A stretch of DNA of 64,000 nucleotides from Lasiosphaeria ovina (lineage: Eukaryota; Ascomycota; Sordariomycetes; Sordariales; Lasiosphaeriaceae): NCBI GenBank assembly GCA_033439765.1, contig JAULSN010000009.1:496001-560000 (forward strand), in the 5' to 3' direction. Below the pieces are notes generated by a model. The model did not search any database. It had not been told where the DNA came from and saw only the letters and a program-made list of their open reading frames with translations. Made by a program: the position numbers and the translations under genes. This document shows, piece by piece, positions 31,603 to 43,110 of this stretch; within the stretch, counting starts at the first letter, position 1, and the number at the start of each line of letters is the position of its first letter.

Positions 31603-32247
31603 TTGTTAGAAGAGGGCGAAAGAAGGCGCACTGCGGAGAGTGTCGCCGTCGACTGGAAATGTTGCCGCGGAATGCTCGCATCTCGTTCACCAGAAGTCCG
31701 AACCCAGCCCTCCGAATCAACGCAAGATGTCGCCGAGGACGTTCCTGTCGAGGCTAGTCCAGATATACCGGGGAGCACCACGTCGCGGCCGCCGGGCGGA
31801 GACGGCATCAAAAGCGGCGAGGCCACTTCCATCCCCGTCTCGGGCGATAGGACTGCCAACGACGGGCCCGAATCCGAGTCTCACGACTGCCTGTCCGACG
31901 ACGACAGTCCCCCGCCGCCCAAGCGGCGTCGCATCACCATGGGTAGCAGTCGCGATTCATTGAACGCCAGATTCGCGTCGACCAAATCGCTTCGACAGGA
32001 GCGACACGGCGAGAAGCCAACCGCGAAGCCTTCGGCGAATAGTCACGAAGCGAGCAATAATATAATCAGCAGAAAGAGGTGGCGCCTGTGCCTGAAGATG
32101 ACGCATCAGCACCGGAAGCGGGCCATCTTCAGCAGAAAGAGGTGGTTCTTGTGCCTGATGACGCAGCGTCAGATGATGAAGCATCAGATTTCGCCTTGTC
32201 TCTGTCAATTGGTCGCCTTAAAGGGGCCGACTGGCTGGACGGTGTGA
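31603..32247 (+). CDS. Hypothetical acidic/NLS-bearing ORF
   Basis: A 214-codon frame. Its middle is a typical disordered nuclear segment, SESHDCLSDDDSPPPPKRRR, with an evident basic nuclear-localisation cluster, followed by basic SLRQERHGEKPTAKPSANSH. A duplicated DNA block (AGCAGAAAGAGGTGG at 32069 and 32129) occurs near the end. A frame change near 32080 would join it to the Ulp1-like segment, suggesting one frameshifted gene. Confidence 0.4.
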   Translation: MLEEGERRRTAESVAVDWKCCRGMLASRSPEVRTQPSESTQDVAEDVPVEASPDIPGSTTSRPPGGDGIKSGEATSIPVSGDRTANDGPESESHDCLSDDDSPPPPKRRRITMGSSRDSLNARFASTKSLRQERHGEKPTAKPSANSHEASNNIISRKRWRLCLKMTHQHRKRAIFSRKRWFLCLMTQRQMMKHQISPCLCQLVALKGPTGWTV

Positions 32248-32440
32248 TGGTACACCGAACATTAGACGTCTTGAGCGGAGGCATGGCCGCACCGCTTCTT
32301 CGTCGTCGATACCCTGGCCGAGCACAGGCCTATATCACGAAGACGAATGCGAAATGTTGCCGAGAACCCTGACATTACTGTTTTGATGCCGCGCGCTATC
32401 AATAATAAGCATTGGATTCTTTTCCTAATTTCGTTATATA
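32079..32440 (+). pseudogene. Ulp1 (C48 cysteine peptidase)-like fragment
   Basis: Frame 32079-32372 has SLSIGRLKGADWLDGVMVHR, resembling the G-x-x-WL(N/D)D-x-x-(I/V)-N start of Ulp1-type domains. A shift at about 32355 leads to ITVLMPRAINNKHWILFLI, resembling the family's IP-x-x-N-x-HW-x-L catalytic-His strand. The Asp and Cys of the triad are not found. Ulp1 proteins cleave SUMO-like tags; related domains are also carried by fungal transposons. Short and tentative. Confidence 0.35.
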
Positions 32441-32564
32441 CTTTTCTCTTTCCACTCAGCCGAGTCTGAGGACGCACAGCAGTCTGCCGGCACAAATAAG
32501 TTGGACGTTGACAACATTCACCAGGCGCATACGCTGCTTGACGCTCTCTGCGACAGCGCCGCAA

Positions 32565-34178
32565 ATGCCCTCCCTCGATGAACATCAGCTTCACAAGGCC
32601 GCATTAGCGGAGCAGCTCTCGAATCGCGAAGAGGCTTACAAGCTTATCCAAAAGTTTCCCAACGCTCCGGGCGCAGACGCCTTGGATAGTGCCATCTCCG
32701 ACTTGAGCGCTCAGATCAAGGGGGCATGCAACGATGCGGAAAAGGCAACCAAGACGAAGCTTGCCGTAGAAAGGGCCCGCAAGGCCGTCGTTTTCGCTCG
32801 AGCATCTGTTCCCGACAAACCAACCCCCGAACAGCTTACAGAGCACGCCGCCGCCGTCAAGCGTTGCCGCGTGGGTCGACCGGCTTCACTGAGCCTACCG
32901 GATCATACCACCGCTGCGTCTTCGACCATCACGCCCACTGCCACAGACCCAGACTATGGCATCTCCGCCAAGCGGATCCCAGCGCAGACGACTGCCTCCA
33001 ACACAATTCCCTCGCCCCCGATCTCGACCGCCGCGGACCAAGGGCAAAGCCACCCGCCTCATCCCTCAGGCACACTCGCTTCCAGGACAGAAAGCTACGC
33101 CGTCTACACCGCGGCGTCCTCGTCCAATCCAGGCCCGAGCCTCCCATCACCTCGGTCCGATGCCTCTACAACCAATGTCGTCCCATTCAGTTTGAGGCCG
33201 CCGGCGTCGGGTTTCTCTGAGATGTCGTTGCAGTTCGCCTGTCAAGCGTGCCACAAGAAAAAAGGTCAAATGCGACAAGTCCTTCCCGTGCTTGCCTTGT
33301 TCTTCTCATCGCATTCCTTGCGAACCCCGGCCCCGGCGTACGCCTAATACAGTCCTTCTGCGAATGAGATGCTGACGCCATCATTGCCAGGTCGCCGAAA
33401 GCAGGATCAGACCTGTGGGACCGGATCCGTGGTACCCCTTCTTCAGGCCGATCATTTCCGTAAGTAAACCCGCTTGGTCATTGGAGACCTATAGCCTCAT
33501 GTCTTCCCATTTTGAGCTATGATCTGACGCAAAGATCTTCTTGCAGGCCTGCCATCGAAGCACGAGACCGCGGAGAGCGTCGATAACCGGAGCGGACCTC
33601 AGTCCCGTTCTCCAACCTTGCTCGCCTCCCCCCTGGCTCGTTCGCCGACGCCGGCTTTGCTACAGGCCGGCGAATCGCAGCAGCCCTGCGCGGAACCTCC
33701 GTCTTCGTGCCAACCACAGTCTGCACTCCTAGCCGACTGTTCGCAAACTTTTGCCGGCCCGGCCTCGGTGTATCAGAATTCAGAAGTCGTAATTCGGCAA
33801 TTCGGCCCGGGTATCGAGCAGATCGGCCCTCAACCGACCTCTGTCTACGCAGTTCAGCAACCTGGCACAGCTTCTGCAAACTCGACTGCATTAACCAAGT
33901 CCCATTCTCAATATAGCCTTGTAACGGCGGCCGCCGTATCTCTCAGCTCGCCGGCAGTTGCACCGATGGCAGATCTTGATGCCGCTGCTGACGCCCTGCA
34001 CCATGCGGGAACGGCTGGCCAGCTTATCGACACTTGTTCAAGCGAGGACATCTTTCCAGAGGGCTTGGGTTCTTTAAAGAGATCAGGATGTACCCATCCT
34101 ATTCGAGTGCACTTATTTCACAATCCTCAAAACCGAGAAAGCACCAGTCACATTCGAGCACAATCATCCTGGAGGTGA
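32565..34178 (+). pseudogene. Zn(II)2Cys6 transc.-factor-like gene with one frameshift
   Basis: Exon 1 32565-33337 (ATG at 32565), intron 33338-33390 (GTACGC, GCTGAC, CCAG), exon 2 33391-33459, intron 33460-33546 (GTAAGT, TCTGAC, TGCAG), exon 3 33547-34178. The N-terminus is helical (QLSNREEAYKLIQKFPNAPG; DAEKATKTKLAVERARKAVV), followed by a Ser/Pro/Thr-rich linker. At 33240-33321 lies a perfect binuclear zinc cluster spacing C-x2-C-x6-C-x5-C-x2-C-x6-C, but the first two Cys and the last four are in different frames because an A-run (33258-33263) is one base out. Splicing downstream keeps the post-shift frame open for over 600 bp through RRRKQDQTCG and a long disordered tail. So the gene is otherwise intact: either a single mutation or a sequencing error. 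Such proteins are fungal DNA-binding activators; the zinc cluster is unusually central. Confidence 0.7.
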
Positions 34179-34785
34179 TAAAGTGGGCAACGACGCGATT
34201 CCAGTGACAGAAGACATGTCAAAGCTGAAGCAGGATGGGGGGTCGTATACTGGGAAGATTCACAACTCGGAAAGGATGTTAGTTCTCTGCGATCTTCTCT
34301 GGATCTTGCGGATTGGATCTTGGTATTGGATCGACATATTTCCAGTAACTTGGTAGGTCGTGTGACGTCTCTTGCCACGAATCATACACACTCTTTTTTG
34401 CTAGCGTCTACATGGCCTACTAAGGGCCTATTTCGCCGGTGTACAATTTCGGCTTGCAAGTTTTATATGGCTCTCAGCCGAAGGGACATAAGGACAACCT
34501 ATATACTTGCATCGCGGTTCTGACAAACGGCTCGGCGTTCACCTGCTGGTAGAGGGCTCGCCGGTTGAATACTACACCGGCTCCCACAAACACGTGTGGG
34601 CGAATACATTCTATAGCGGGTCGTTTTAGTACGAGAACCTAGACGATGTGGCCTGAGTTCCAGCCGCCAAATTCGCTGCCGAGGCGACAAAGGCTGTTGC
34701 TGATCAGATACAAGGCAGTTCCCAGGCTGGCTCGCAGTCTGGAGCATCTGACACACGAGCTCGCGCGACTTGACAACGCAGGAGG
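34179..34785. other. Intergenic, no gene seen
   Basis: Short frames only; no recognisable motif. Confidence 0.45.
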
Positions 34786-35196
34786 TTAGACGGTGCAGAA
34801 GGCGCTGTCAATCCACCTCTTCCTATGCCCAGGGTGAAGAACCATCGTGACCCAGTATATTGGTGTTACTTCCAGGTTCTTGATGTATTTTGTGAGCTTC
34901 GTAATTGCCCGATCAAGGCTCGGTGCGATGAAGAGGGCGCTTCCTTCGCCGAGAGGTTGCCCGGGGGCCTCGGCAGGGTCGGGAGCCGGCGTACGAAGGC
35001 TGACAACAGTGTTAACGTCGGGTGGCATCGTCGAGCCGGCACGGCCGCGGCTGGGGGTGCCGAGTTCGAAGTCCCGGAGCCGGCTAGGCACTTGTGTAGA
35101 TGTCTGCGATCTTCGTGGTGTTGAGGGAGGCTCGGCAACGAAGATTTCATCGAGAACCGGTTCTCTCAGAAGCCAAATGCAGGTAAAAGCAGTCAA
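34786..35196 (-). pseudogene. hAT-type transposase C-terminal fragment (tentative)
   Basis: A 136-codon minus-strand frame; near its end is DRAITKLTKYIKNLEVTPIY followed by WVTMVLHPGHRKRWID. This resembles the hAT transposase stretch K-L-x-K-Y-x-x-x-L-x-x-x-P-x-Y-x-x-A-x-x-LHP, upstream of the dimerisation domain. The N-terminal part (Pro/Ser/Thr-rich) is not typical. The dimerisation motif itself is absent. Confidence 0.45.
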
Positions 35197-36506
35197 GAAT
35201 GAGGTTATTCGCAGTGTGTGTACTAAATTGATGTAAGGAAGAAGACAAGGCCTGCGCCCGCAGGTCGGGGACCTATGTTAACCTTGTTGCAAACCATGGG
35301 ATGGTAATGTAAAAAGAGCTTTGATCAGGAAAATCGGCGTACCAAAGAAGGGAAAAAGAAATAAATCACCACGGCACGGGGAGACTCACAAAAGGCTACT
35401 TTGCTTTTCCCTCTTATACACCCATTTTTTGTTCCTCTCCTTTTGCCTCTGGCGGCCCTCCGGGGGCGCTTGCGGCGAGCTGCTCGCTACGCTCGAAAGG
35501 ACTGGACTGGCACTAGCAACTACAACAGACATAGGCCCGAATAAGCGACTCCTCTATCTAAACAGATGTACGAATGAGTGTCTTTCTTACTAGCTAGCGC
35601 CTCTAGAGCTTGAGTGTTTCGGAAATAATGTCCCCAGTGTCATCCTCCTATTGATCTGCGTCTTCTTGCTCAGGGTCCTCATATTACTGTGCCTCTTTAG
35701 GGCTCGAGGGAGGAGCCTATGATAGGCTGGAAGAATGCGCATGACTTCGCCAGTTACCCCGAAGGTTCCTTCGACTGCGGGGGAGAGGCCTCGGGCTTGT
35801 AGGAGGGTCGGAAAGTCCTGACGAAGAAGCTCGAATAGGTAGGAAGGAAATTCGCGATGGACTGGCGCGTCTGCGCCACGCAGGCGTGGCTGGTGGAAGC
35901 TGCGGGACCCTCGTCGCCGTCGGAATCTTCAATTTTCTATCAATGAGATTAGTACCAATCGAAAGCACGTTTTCTAGCGATCAGAATGATGCATACGACG
36001 TGTGTTTGCGCGTTAATTTGGTGATGTTATTCGCATGCGCGCAATTGACCGAATTGATCCGTAACTTGAAGAGGGAACAATCGAGAATTGCTCTCAGACC
36101 AGTGTTGGCCCTGATCCCGGCGTTCGAATATAAAAAATCCTATTGGTTGAATTCTATTTAAAAAGCGGGTCTAATGATCTATTCCTAATTGGGATGGCCC
36201 CCCCCCTTCCTCGCCAACACTGGTCTGAGTTTACCGAGATAAGGCCCAGTTAGGTTGCATGTTGTCTAGGGGACGAATCACAGGTCCAACACGAAAGGTT
36301 CTCGGAGCATACCGGGCACTAAGGAAGCCCGGCAAAGTCAAAATGATAGCATTTACACTCTCACATTCCCGCGTTGATGCGCCCAGTTGGTGGTTTAAGT
36401 TCAGGTGGCCTTTGTAGGGCTTCCTACTACAAATAACACGTCGTCAACTCCGGTAATTCGCCCAAGTCATCACACAACCACAACGCCGTGCTGGCAGTCG
36501 TCACAA
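35197..36506. other. Intergenic with a GC-rich dispersed repeat
   Basis: No gene. 35447-35502 carries one copy of a GC-rich dispersed repeat, listed separately. 35990-36180 is AT-richer; a C-run is at 36199-36207. Confidence 0.45.
35447..35502 (+). repeat. GC-rich dispersed repeat (single copy)
   Basis: Core GGCGGCCCTCCGGGGGCGCT followed by TGCGGCGAGCTGCTCGCTAC; it matches both arms of the inverted repeat at 49680-49890 with a few transitions, and the flanking sequence (a ttttttgtt run before, actggcactagcaac after) also matches the right arm's flanks. Confidence 0.75.
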
Positions 36507-36932
36507 TGCCAACAACGTATATTGAGATTTCTTCGGATCCAAGCTCACAAGCTTTTTCGCAATCACCACCGTTCAGTATACCTCCCCGTCAAACACCTTT
36601 GCAAGGAACACCTTTGCAAGGTCTTCCACGCAATTACCATCGTTCAGTATGTATCCCCGCCGCCAGGTCTTCCACGCAGGGCGCTAATGGCACCATCATC
36701 GTTTAGCATCCCTCCTAGTAATATCATGTCCTCGCCGTCTTCCCCGACCCCGGCCACGCCCTACATCCAGCCGACTCAGGCTTCTACGCCTGTGCCGGAT
36801 ATGCAGCTGCTGCCAGATTCTATGGCGGCTATACCTAGCAGCAGCAGCAGTAGCCAGCAAATGCCTCCCCAGTATCTCCAACAACGACAGCGGCAGCCAG
36901 CAAATGCCTCCCCAGTATCTCCAACAACAACA

Positions 36933-36971
<39 letters not shown>

Positions 36972-37075
36972 GCAGCGGCAGCAGCATAGAGGTGGCGGAA
37001 TGGCAGGCCCGTAGGGCTCAACGCCGGCGATTTTGGGAGGATACAACTCATACCAATTCGTCACCTCCATGTTAG
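36507..37075 (+). pseudogene. PolyQ protein remnant, plus strand
   Basis: From ATG 36507 the frame reads MPTTYIEISSDPSSQAFSQS with a repeated (T)PLQG. After frame changes the 3' part reads QQMPPQYLQQ, a CAG-repeat Gln run (36930-36985), RGGGMAGP, a TAG stop where Gln is expected, then GSTPAILGGYNSYQFVTSML and a stop. The QMPPQYLQQ block is duplicated locally and again in inverted orientation at 37930-37975. Longest Ala-run frame here is an artefact of CAG repeats read out of frame. Function unknown. Confidence 0.4.
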
Positions 37076-37261
37076 AGAGGTGAGGATTAGGAACCGGGGT
37101 CTCATTATGGCTCGCCCGAGTAGGCTGGCTGGCTTTCTTCGTTATCTTTCTTTTCTTTCCTTTCCCTCTCTGTTACGTTGCCTTCCTCTTGCGATCTCCG
37201 CTTGGGCTTGTTCCTTTGACGACGATGTAGTCCGAGTCAATCTCCAGGTCTTCTTCTTTTT

Positions 37262-37346
37262 CCTGTTTATTCTGTTCATCCTGTTCATCTTGTTCATCTC
37301 GTTCGTCCTGTTCGTCCTGTTCGTCCTGTTCGTCCTGTTCGTCTTG
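37262..37346. repeat. 9-bp minisatellite (CTGTTCGTC)n
   Basis: About nine units, from CTGTTTATT and CTGTTCATC variants to perfect CTGTTCGTC; on the minus strand it would encode (DEQ)n. Confidence 0.85.
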
Positions 37347-37429
37347 CTCTTCTAGGCTCGGCCCGGCTAGTTCGAACTATACATAACAACGCCGGTTGGC
37401 AGTTTGACCCAATGCAAGGCCCACCCACG

Positions 37430-37653
37430 CACATCAGCAGCGTCCCCATAGACGCCACCGTTGACATCATACCCTCGTCCTTGGTCTTCCAGGCCCAGCT
37501 CTCCTTATCTTTGTCGACCAGCATCATCTTGTCGTTGCCGAAGCCCGCGTTGACGAATCCGTTCACAAAGGCCGCCGCCAGATTGTGTCGTGCAGAATCA
37601 AAGTCGGATGAAGAAGATGGCTCCGAAGCGTAAGGCGCCGAAGACAAAGACAA
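37430..37653 (-). pseudogene. Fragment of 26S proteasome regulatory subunit RPN1
   Basis: Minus-strand text SARHNLAAAFVNGFVNAGFG, NDKMMLVDKDKESWAWKTKD and EGMMSTVASMGTLL matches the conserved block of RPN1 (NLA-x-x-FVNGFVNAGFGNDK...W-x-x-K-x-DEGM-x-S-x-x-ASMG) just ahead of the PC repeats. RPN1 is a scaffold of the proteasome lid-base receptor site and is normally an essential gene of about 900 residues; only about 60 residues are present. Homology ends abruptly at GTLL. A Ser-rich segment precedes it. It is joined head to tail with a polyQ remnant, so this is a captured fragment. Confidence 0.75.
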
Positions 37654-37669
37654 CAGCCCGGAGAGGCAC

Positions 37670-38310
<641 letters not shown>

Positions 38311-38765
38311 AGTTGGGAAGACGGCGAAGGTGACTGAGTCGGTGTGGGTGCGGGCTACGGCCTGAACGACGGCGACGGCGAGGGCCAGGCCGGCGACAGC
38401 GACAGCGGGGGCGAGGGCGTATCTCAACTGCCAGCAGCTGGCAAGGACCCCCGAGAGGGTACGCCGATTTTTAGATGGGTTAGGTACCCTGATCAAAGCT
38501 CATGAAAAACATGGCAGCTGACATGTCATCATCTAGCAGTTCCGACAAATTTTACGTGTGTGTGGTACTTGCAAGTCCCAACTACACATACGCTGAGCGA
38601 AGCTCGAGGTTATGTGCACTCAAGTATTGAAAGCAGTTCGTCACATCCATATGCGTGTCCATGAACGAAACAGACAGAAACTAATTTACTGTCCGGTAGC
38701 AAGATCACTACAACCACACGGCGAAGACACCGACCACACAATGGAGGTCTCAGGCGAAAATCTTA
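38311..38765. other. Intergenic, no gene seen
   Basis: No motif recognised in this stretch preceding the second pogo element. Confidence 0.5.
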
Positions 38766-38793
38766 AGTTGACATACCTATTTTGGCCACGCCC
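38766..38793 (+). repeat. Left terminal inverted repeat of pogo copy 2
   Basis: About 27 bp, AGTTGACATACC... to GGCCACGCC, pairs with the right end allowing small gaps. Confidence 0.85.
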
Positions 38794-38940
38794 ACTTTTG
38801 GCCCCTACGCAAGCCACCATGCACTTACACCAAATGTAATGGCATGTTTTTTCTTCAACACACCGCAACTTCTCCAAAACAACACCAGATTCCTTTATTT
38901 CTACTTCAAACGACAGCTCTTCGAGTGCTCTTTCGAACGA

Positions 38941-40276
38941 TGCCTAAATCTGAATATAACGAACTGGAAATGCTGCAGGCGATACAAAAGGTGCGCGAAG
39001 GTATTCCGGTGCGAGTGCCCGCGCGGCTCTGGAATGTGGCGTTCCAAGGTCCTCTCTTCGCCACAGTCTCGTCTGGCAGGTCACAAATCGCGCCATATTG
39101 CATTCGAACACACGCAGGGACTTACGCACGCTACGGAAGCCCGGCTGGCCCAGTGGATCCTCTTCCAAGGCGCTCTCGGCATGCCTCCGACGCATGCGCA
39201 GGTCTGTTCGTGGAGGGAGGGAAGCCGGACTGCGTAGGACCGAAGTGGTTGCGCGGCTTCCTGGCCCGGAACCCGTCAATCCGGACCCAGCGAGCCCGGC
39301 GCATGGATTCGGCCGGCATCAACAGCGCCACGGCACCAATCATCACGGCGTAGTTCAACTACCTGGCCCTCCCGGCAGTGACCCTGACCAAGCCGGAGAA
39401 CCGTCAGAATAAAGACGAGACTGGCCTTCAAGAAAGCCAGGGTTCCAACAGCACGGTTCTCGGCCGTACTGAACATAGAGCCCTGATCAAAAAGCAGCCC
39501 GGATCACGGAATTGGTCTACCTTCGCGGAATGCATCTCTACAACGGGCAGAGCATTACCTCCTTTGGTGATCATGAAGGGTAAAACCTTGCAACAACAGC
39601 ACTACCCAACGAAGATGGGTCCTTTTAAAGGCTGGAGCTTCACCAGCCAGGAAAAAGGCTGGATTGACAATGCCGCTGCCTTGGAATGGCTTCATGAGGT
39701 CTTCCTTCCTAACACGGGCACAAAGAACAACGAACGCCGGCTCCTCACCGTTAACGGCCACGGCAGTCATACAACTGATGAATATATGTGGGTATACTTC
39801 CAAAACAATATTCAGCTTCTTTACCTACCGGCATATTCATCACCAATACAGCTTCAGCCGCCCTAGAGGAAGCCCGGAATGCGGCTCACTAACAACAAGA
39901 GTTGCTTGACGATTACGGCACTTGGAAGACCCCCCACAAGGTCGCGGACCTAACTATTGCCCTAGCCAAAATCAACATGAGCTCCCCGGCTCGTAGGGCA
40001 CGTCATTATCTATTCAGGAAGGTCAGGAAGGCATTCAGCCACAAGAACTCTGAGTTGGCTAGGCTCAGGCGCGAAAATGAGGCTCTGAAGGCCGAGATTG
40101 AGCACAGGAAGGGAGCCAAAAAGAAGAAGGTCGAATTGAGCCCAAATTCCAGGTTTGCTACGATAAAACACATTCAGCGCGCGCAGAGGGCAGTAGGGCG
40201 TGATATTAACAGTTATAGCGAATCAGAGGGCGAGCAAGAAGTCGAGGAAGTCGAAAGCTGCATGTTAATGAGTTGA
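38941..40276 (+). pseudogene. Pogo/Fot1-type DDE transposase, internally deleted
   Basis: ATG at 38941: MPKSEYNELEMLQAIQKVRE begins a psq-type helix-turn-helix; after a frame change come ARLAQWILFQGALGMPPTHA and WLRGFLARNPSIRTQRARRM (CENP-B-type DNA-binding). The catalytic core has NKDETGLQESQGSN (first Asp), GRALPPLVIMKGK and VNGHGSHTTDEYMW, where the second Asp reads Asn (a TpG to TpA change). A deletion of about 560 bp compared with copy 1 removes the region with the third Asp. The last 124 codons (39902-40276) are open and end in a Leu-rich coiled coil (ELARLRRENEALKAEI) and FATIKHIQRAQRAVGRD. Inactive. Confidence 0.85.
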
Positions 40277-40327
40277 TTTGTTGTTGTTCTACGTACTTGA
40301 ATATAGGGTGTTATTCATATAAGTGGT

Positions 40328-40356
40328 CGGCGTGGCCAAAATAGTTATGGTCAACT
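40328..40356 (-). repeat. Right terminal inverted repeat of pogo copy 2
   Basis: Reverse complement AGTTGACCATAACTATTTTG then GCCACGCC, followed by target-site TA. Confidence 0.85.
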
Positions 40357-40358
40357 TA

Positions 40359-41848
40359 TATCTACACTTAACTTGTAGAAGGGATATGGAACTATGTGTA
40401 TGATGTGTCTCTGGTGTCGAGGTCTAACGTCATATTCACGGATGGGTTTACGAATTCTATAAAGGAGCCTAAGGAAGACCAAATCCAGTGACTCCGTCAC
40501 ATCACTACACGCACCTAGTCGAAATGGATTCCTCAAGTTTTGATAATAGCCATAACACTGATGTGTTCTCCATGTGCGGCACGCTGCTGGAAAGGCTAGA
40601 CGTCTTTGTGAACGAAGGAAGTCCTTATTATGCTCCAATATCAATATACATATATGCACATGGCATAGAGCAGTTCCTCTGAATTCCATAGTAATGGCAC
40701 AGAGTCCTTATCCCAACGATATATTTCCCGGGATATCTTCGGCCATGTCTTATTACGAGTCGAAGTGTCTGAGCAGAGTGAAGAAACTAGTGTCGGAAAG
40801 TGCCGGTGGGTTGCATTGGTGGCGGAGCTCTGCGGCTCTGCGGCTCAGCCACACTCATCGCACAGCGCACCCTGTTGATTCCAGTACCGGTACTATTGGA
40901 ATGACAAGGTCATTCGGTTCATAGTCACTAGTAACTACTGCACGAAAGGTAGGGGTGGTTGTGGTGGCTATATTCTGCTCTCTTCTATGTAACAGGATCA
41001 CGAACTACGGGGACAGGATTCGGGCGCGTTTGGCGATGCTTCGTAGTTACGTGTTTGAGCACATGTGGCCCGTGCGCGCGGGGTCACGTGAAAGGCGTGT
41101 GTGCCCCGCACCATGATGGTTTCCCACTTATTTTCCCTGTTGACCAATCACAGCACTGCAGCCGCATGAGCTTGATTGATCGGCAATTCCTACAGGTACC
41201 CTGGTGATTCCAATAGTTAAAAAAGACGTTACGCTAAAAAAGATAAATAGTATCTGCAACTAGCTGCGTGGCTCGAGGTGTGCACAACGGCCCGAAGCTA
41301 ATGGGGTGGTGGACCGACCGGGTACCTAGGTCTATCAGGTGGCGTTATCTATTAAAGATTTCGAGAAAGATCGAGATATATCGGAGCTAAGGGGTTTATT
41401 TTAAGCAGCACGTCTTCCTGTCTAGTTGCACGCTAATCCCACTGCGGAGATGTATTTTGATATATGGAAGCCGGCGAAGTCGGAAACGTGATAAAGGGAA
41501 CCGAAGGCTCGCTCCATTTCGTGTCAAAGGCAAACGAAGGCGGATATGCCGATAGCGCGACTCTAGACAGGTGGCTGGGAGGTATCACCCTTCCGTATTC
41601 TGAAAGCAAAAGCACCAGCTGGTTTTGCTACTATCTTGTGGTGATGTGGAGGATTTCTTTTTCCCCACCGTCGTGCTCAGCCACGGTGCATGATTTGGCG
41701 GGTTTGCCAATACGAAAAACAGTCGGCTCCCGGATCTCGCCTCTCTACTCCTGGCAATACGAATGACTTCTGCTTTTAGTAAGTAATATCAATAATAGGA
41801 CAGGAGCTATTGGATTGGGCTACGGTAGACGCCGAATACCAGAAAGAC
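40359..41848. other. Repeat-bearing intergenic stretch, no gene
   Basis: No gene. Palindromic repeat copies at 40871-40909 and 41194-41216 and a 16-bp SINE-like tail at 41217-41232 are described elsewhere. Confidence 0.5.
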
Positions 41849-41935
41849 TTAAAAAAGACGTTACCCTGACTCGAACCCTAGACCTCCTTTCTATACGTGG
41901 CTGGCGGGGCGAGATGTTACCAACTTGACCACAAG
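41849..41935 (-). repeat. tRNA-derived (SINE-like) sequence with oligo-T tail
   Basis: Minus strand: A box TGGTCAAGTTGG (41931-41920), B box GGTTCGAGTC (41877-41868), then AGGGTAACGTC and a T6 run (41856-41851), a pol III terminator. T-arm and acceptor stems do not pair, so it is a tRNA-like repeat. The tail sequence TTAAAAAAGACGTTAC (plus strand) recurs at 41217-41232. Confidence 0.45.
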
Positions 41936-42066
41936 CGTATTTTTTTGCTTCTTCGCTTTCCCATGACTCCGCCCGCCAGCGATGGGATCGCGACTTCGAT
42001 AGGAGTCACGACGACGGCTCGAAACCTATCGAAAACCACTAAAAAAAAGTTTCGAGGAGCAAAAAA

Positions 42067-42095
42067 GGGGGGTAAGGCCCGCAGCCTTACCCCCC
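42067..42095. other. Perfect 12-bp hairpin
   Basis: GGGGGGTAAGGC and GCCTTACCCCCC flank a 5-nt loop (CCGCA). No gene nearby uses it clearly. Confidence 0.8.
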
Positions 42096-43110
42096 CGAAA
42101 ACTCAGGGCGTCCCCTTGGTTTCCTCATGGGCGTATGGTAATACGTCACCCGAGGGGGCGGGCAGAGGCCCTTGGCCCCCCCCTAGGTTCTACAACCATA
42201 GCGAATCAAGTTATTGATGGGCCCTTTCGGGCCCACCTCGTCGCCCCCGTTTTAAGCTGCCTGGAAAACGGACCCTATAACCCCCCTCAGTAACTTAAGC
42301 CCGCCCCCTTGGCTCCACTTTTCGCAGTAGCCGCTTCGACCAGCACCCGGCAGCTGGCAACGCCGACAATGCCTGGCGCTTCTCCTCGCCCTCGCTGAAG
42401 AAATCGGCCAATCATTCCTAGACAACATTCCGCCTCTGCCCGGAACCGATCACGATACCTAACCCCAAAATGGCGAGAAGAGGGCCGCTTCGGGCAGCAC
42501 AAGGGACCACGCAGCCATGAGCTTCCAGGTTCCAGAGATGTTCAATAGATGAATAAATATATATATATAAAGCTGTAGTCGGCCAGATCCGAGAACCTCT
42601 CGTGTTGGACTTGCTTGTGCGTCGTGCTTCCGCCGGGTATTAGCCTTTTTTTTTTCGTGACCAACTTGGATCTACATATCACAAATATATATATATATAT
42701 ATAAAACAAGAAGAATTTATATCCTCAGAATGGTCCAAGCCTCTCTCCTGAAATCCCATAGAAATCATCACGAGTCGTGTTATATTTACATGGACACGTA
42801 GAAGCACGACGAGCTAGAGAATTTAAAAGAGCCCCTTCCGCAGAAAGGAAGCCGCAAGCTAAACTGGACAAGGACGAGGTTTGTTACAATTATATACTCT
42901 GTTGGGTCGCACAAAGAACCGCCTTTTCCCCTTTCGCTCTCGAACTCGAAAGGTGCCCAGTTCATGTGAGCCTGGTCGGGAGATGGCTCTGACGGGCTGA
43001 CAGCCCATCTTCGGCTCCGTCGTCTGCAGTTGCGGCATTGATAACGGCACTGATGAAGCTGCCGGTTACGATATATTTGCTGTTGATGATTAGAGCCTGG
43101 AGTCCTTTGG
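42096..43110. other. Intergenic, dinucleotide-rich
   Basis: No gene. (AT)n runs at 42556-42570 and 42685-42702; a dispersed repeat copy at 42571-42667 is listed separately. Confidence 0.5.
42571..42667 (+). repeat. ~95-bp dispersed repeat, copy 1
   Basis: Begins AGCTGTAGTCGGCCAGATCC, includes TTCCGCCGGGTATTAGCC and a T-run, ends TCGTGACCAACTT. It matches 46655-46745 with mostly C/T and G/A differences. Possibly a solo LTR. Confidence 0.75.

Larger units (their letters stand above)
38766..40356 (+). mobile_element. Pogo/Fot1-type DNA transposon, copy 2
   Basis: 1,591 bp flanked by the dinucleotide TA (38764-38765 and 40357-40358), as expected for Tc1/mariner-pogo insertion. Ends are inverted repeats: left AGTTGACATACCTATTTTGG, right (reverse complement) AGTTGACCATAACTATTTTG, both continuing GCCACGCC. 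It contains one transposase gene in pieces (separate entry). A deletion relative to copy 1 removes the region between LLYLPAYSS and NTALAALE. Confidence 0.88.

Noticed and set aside
36405..36989. 194-codon ORF ending in a long Ala run
   Set aside because: The Ala run is the CAG repeat read out of frame; the Gln frame is the protein-like one.
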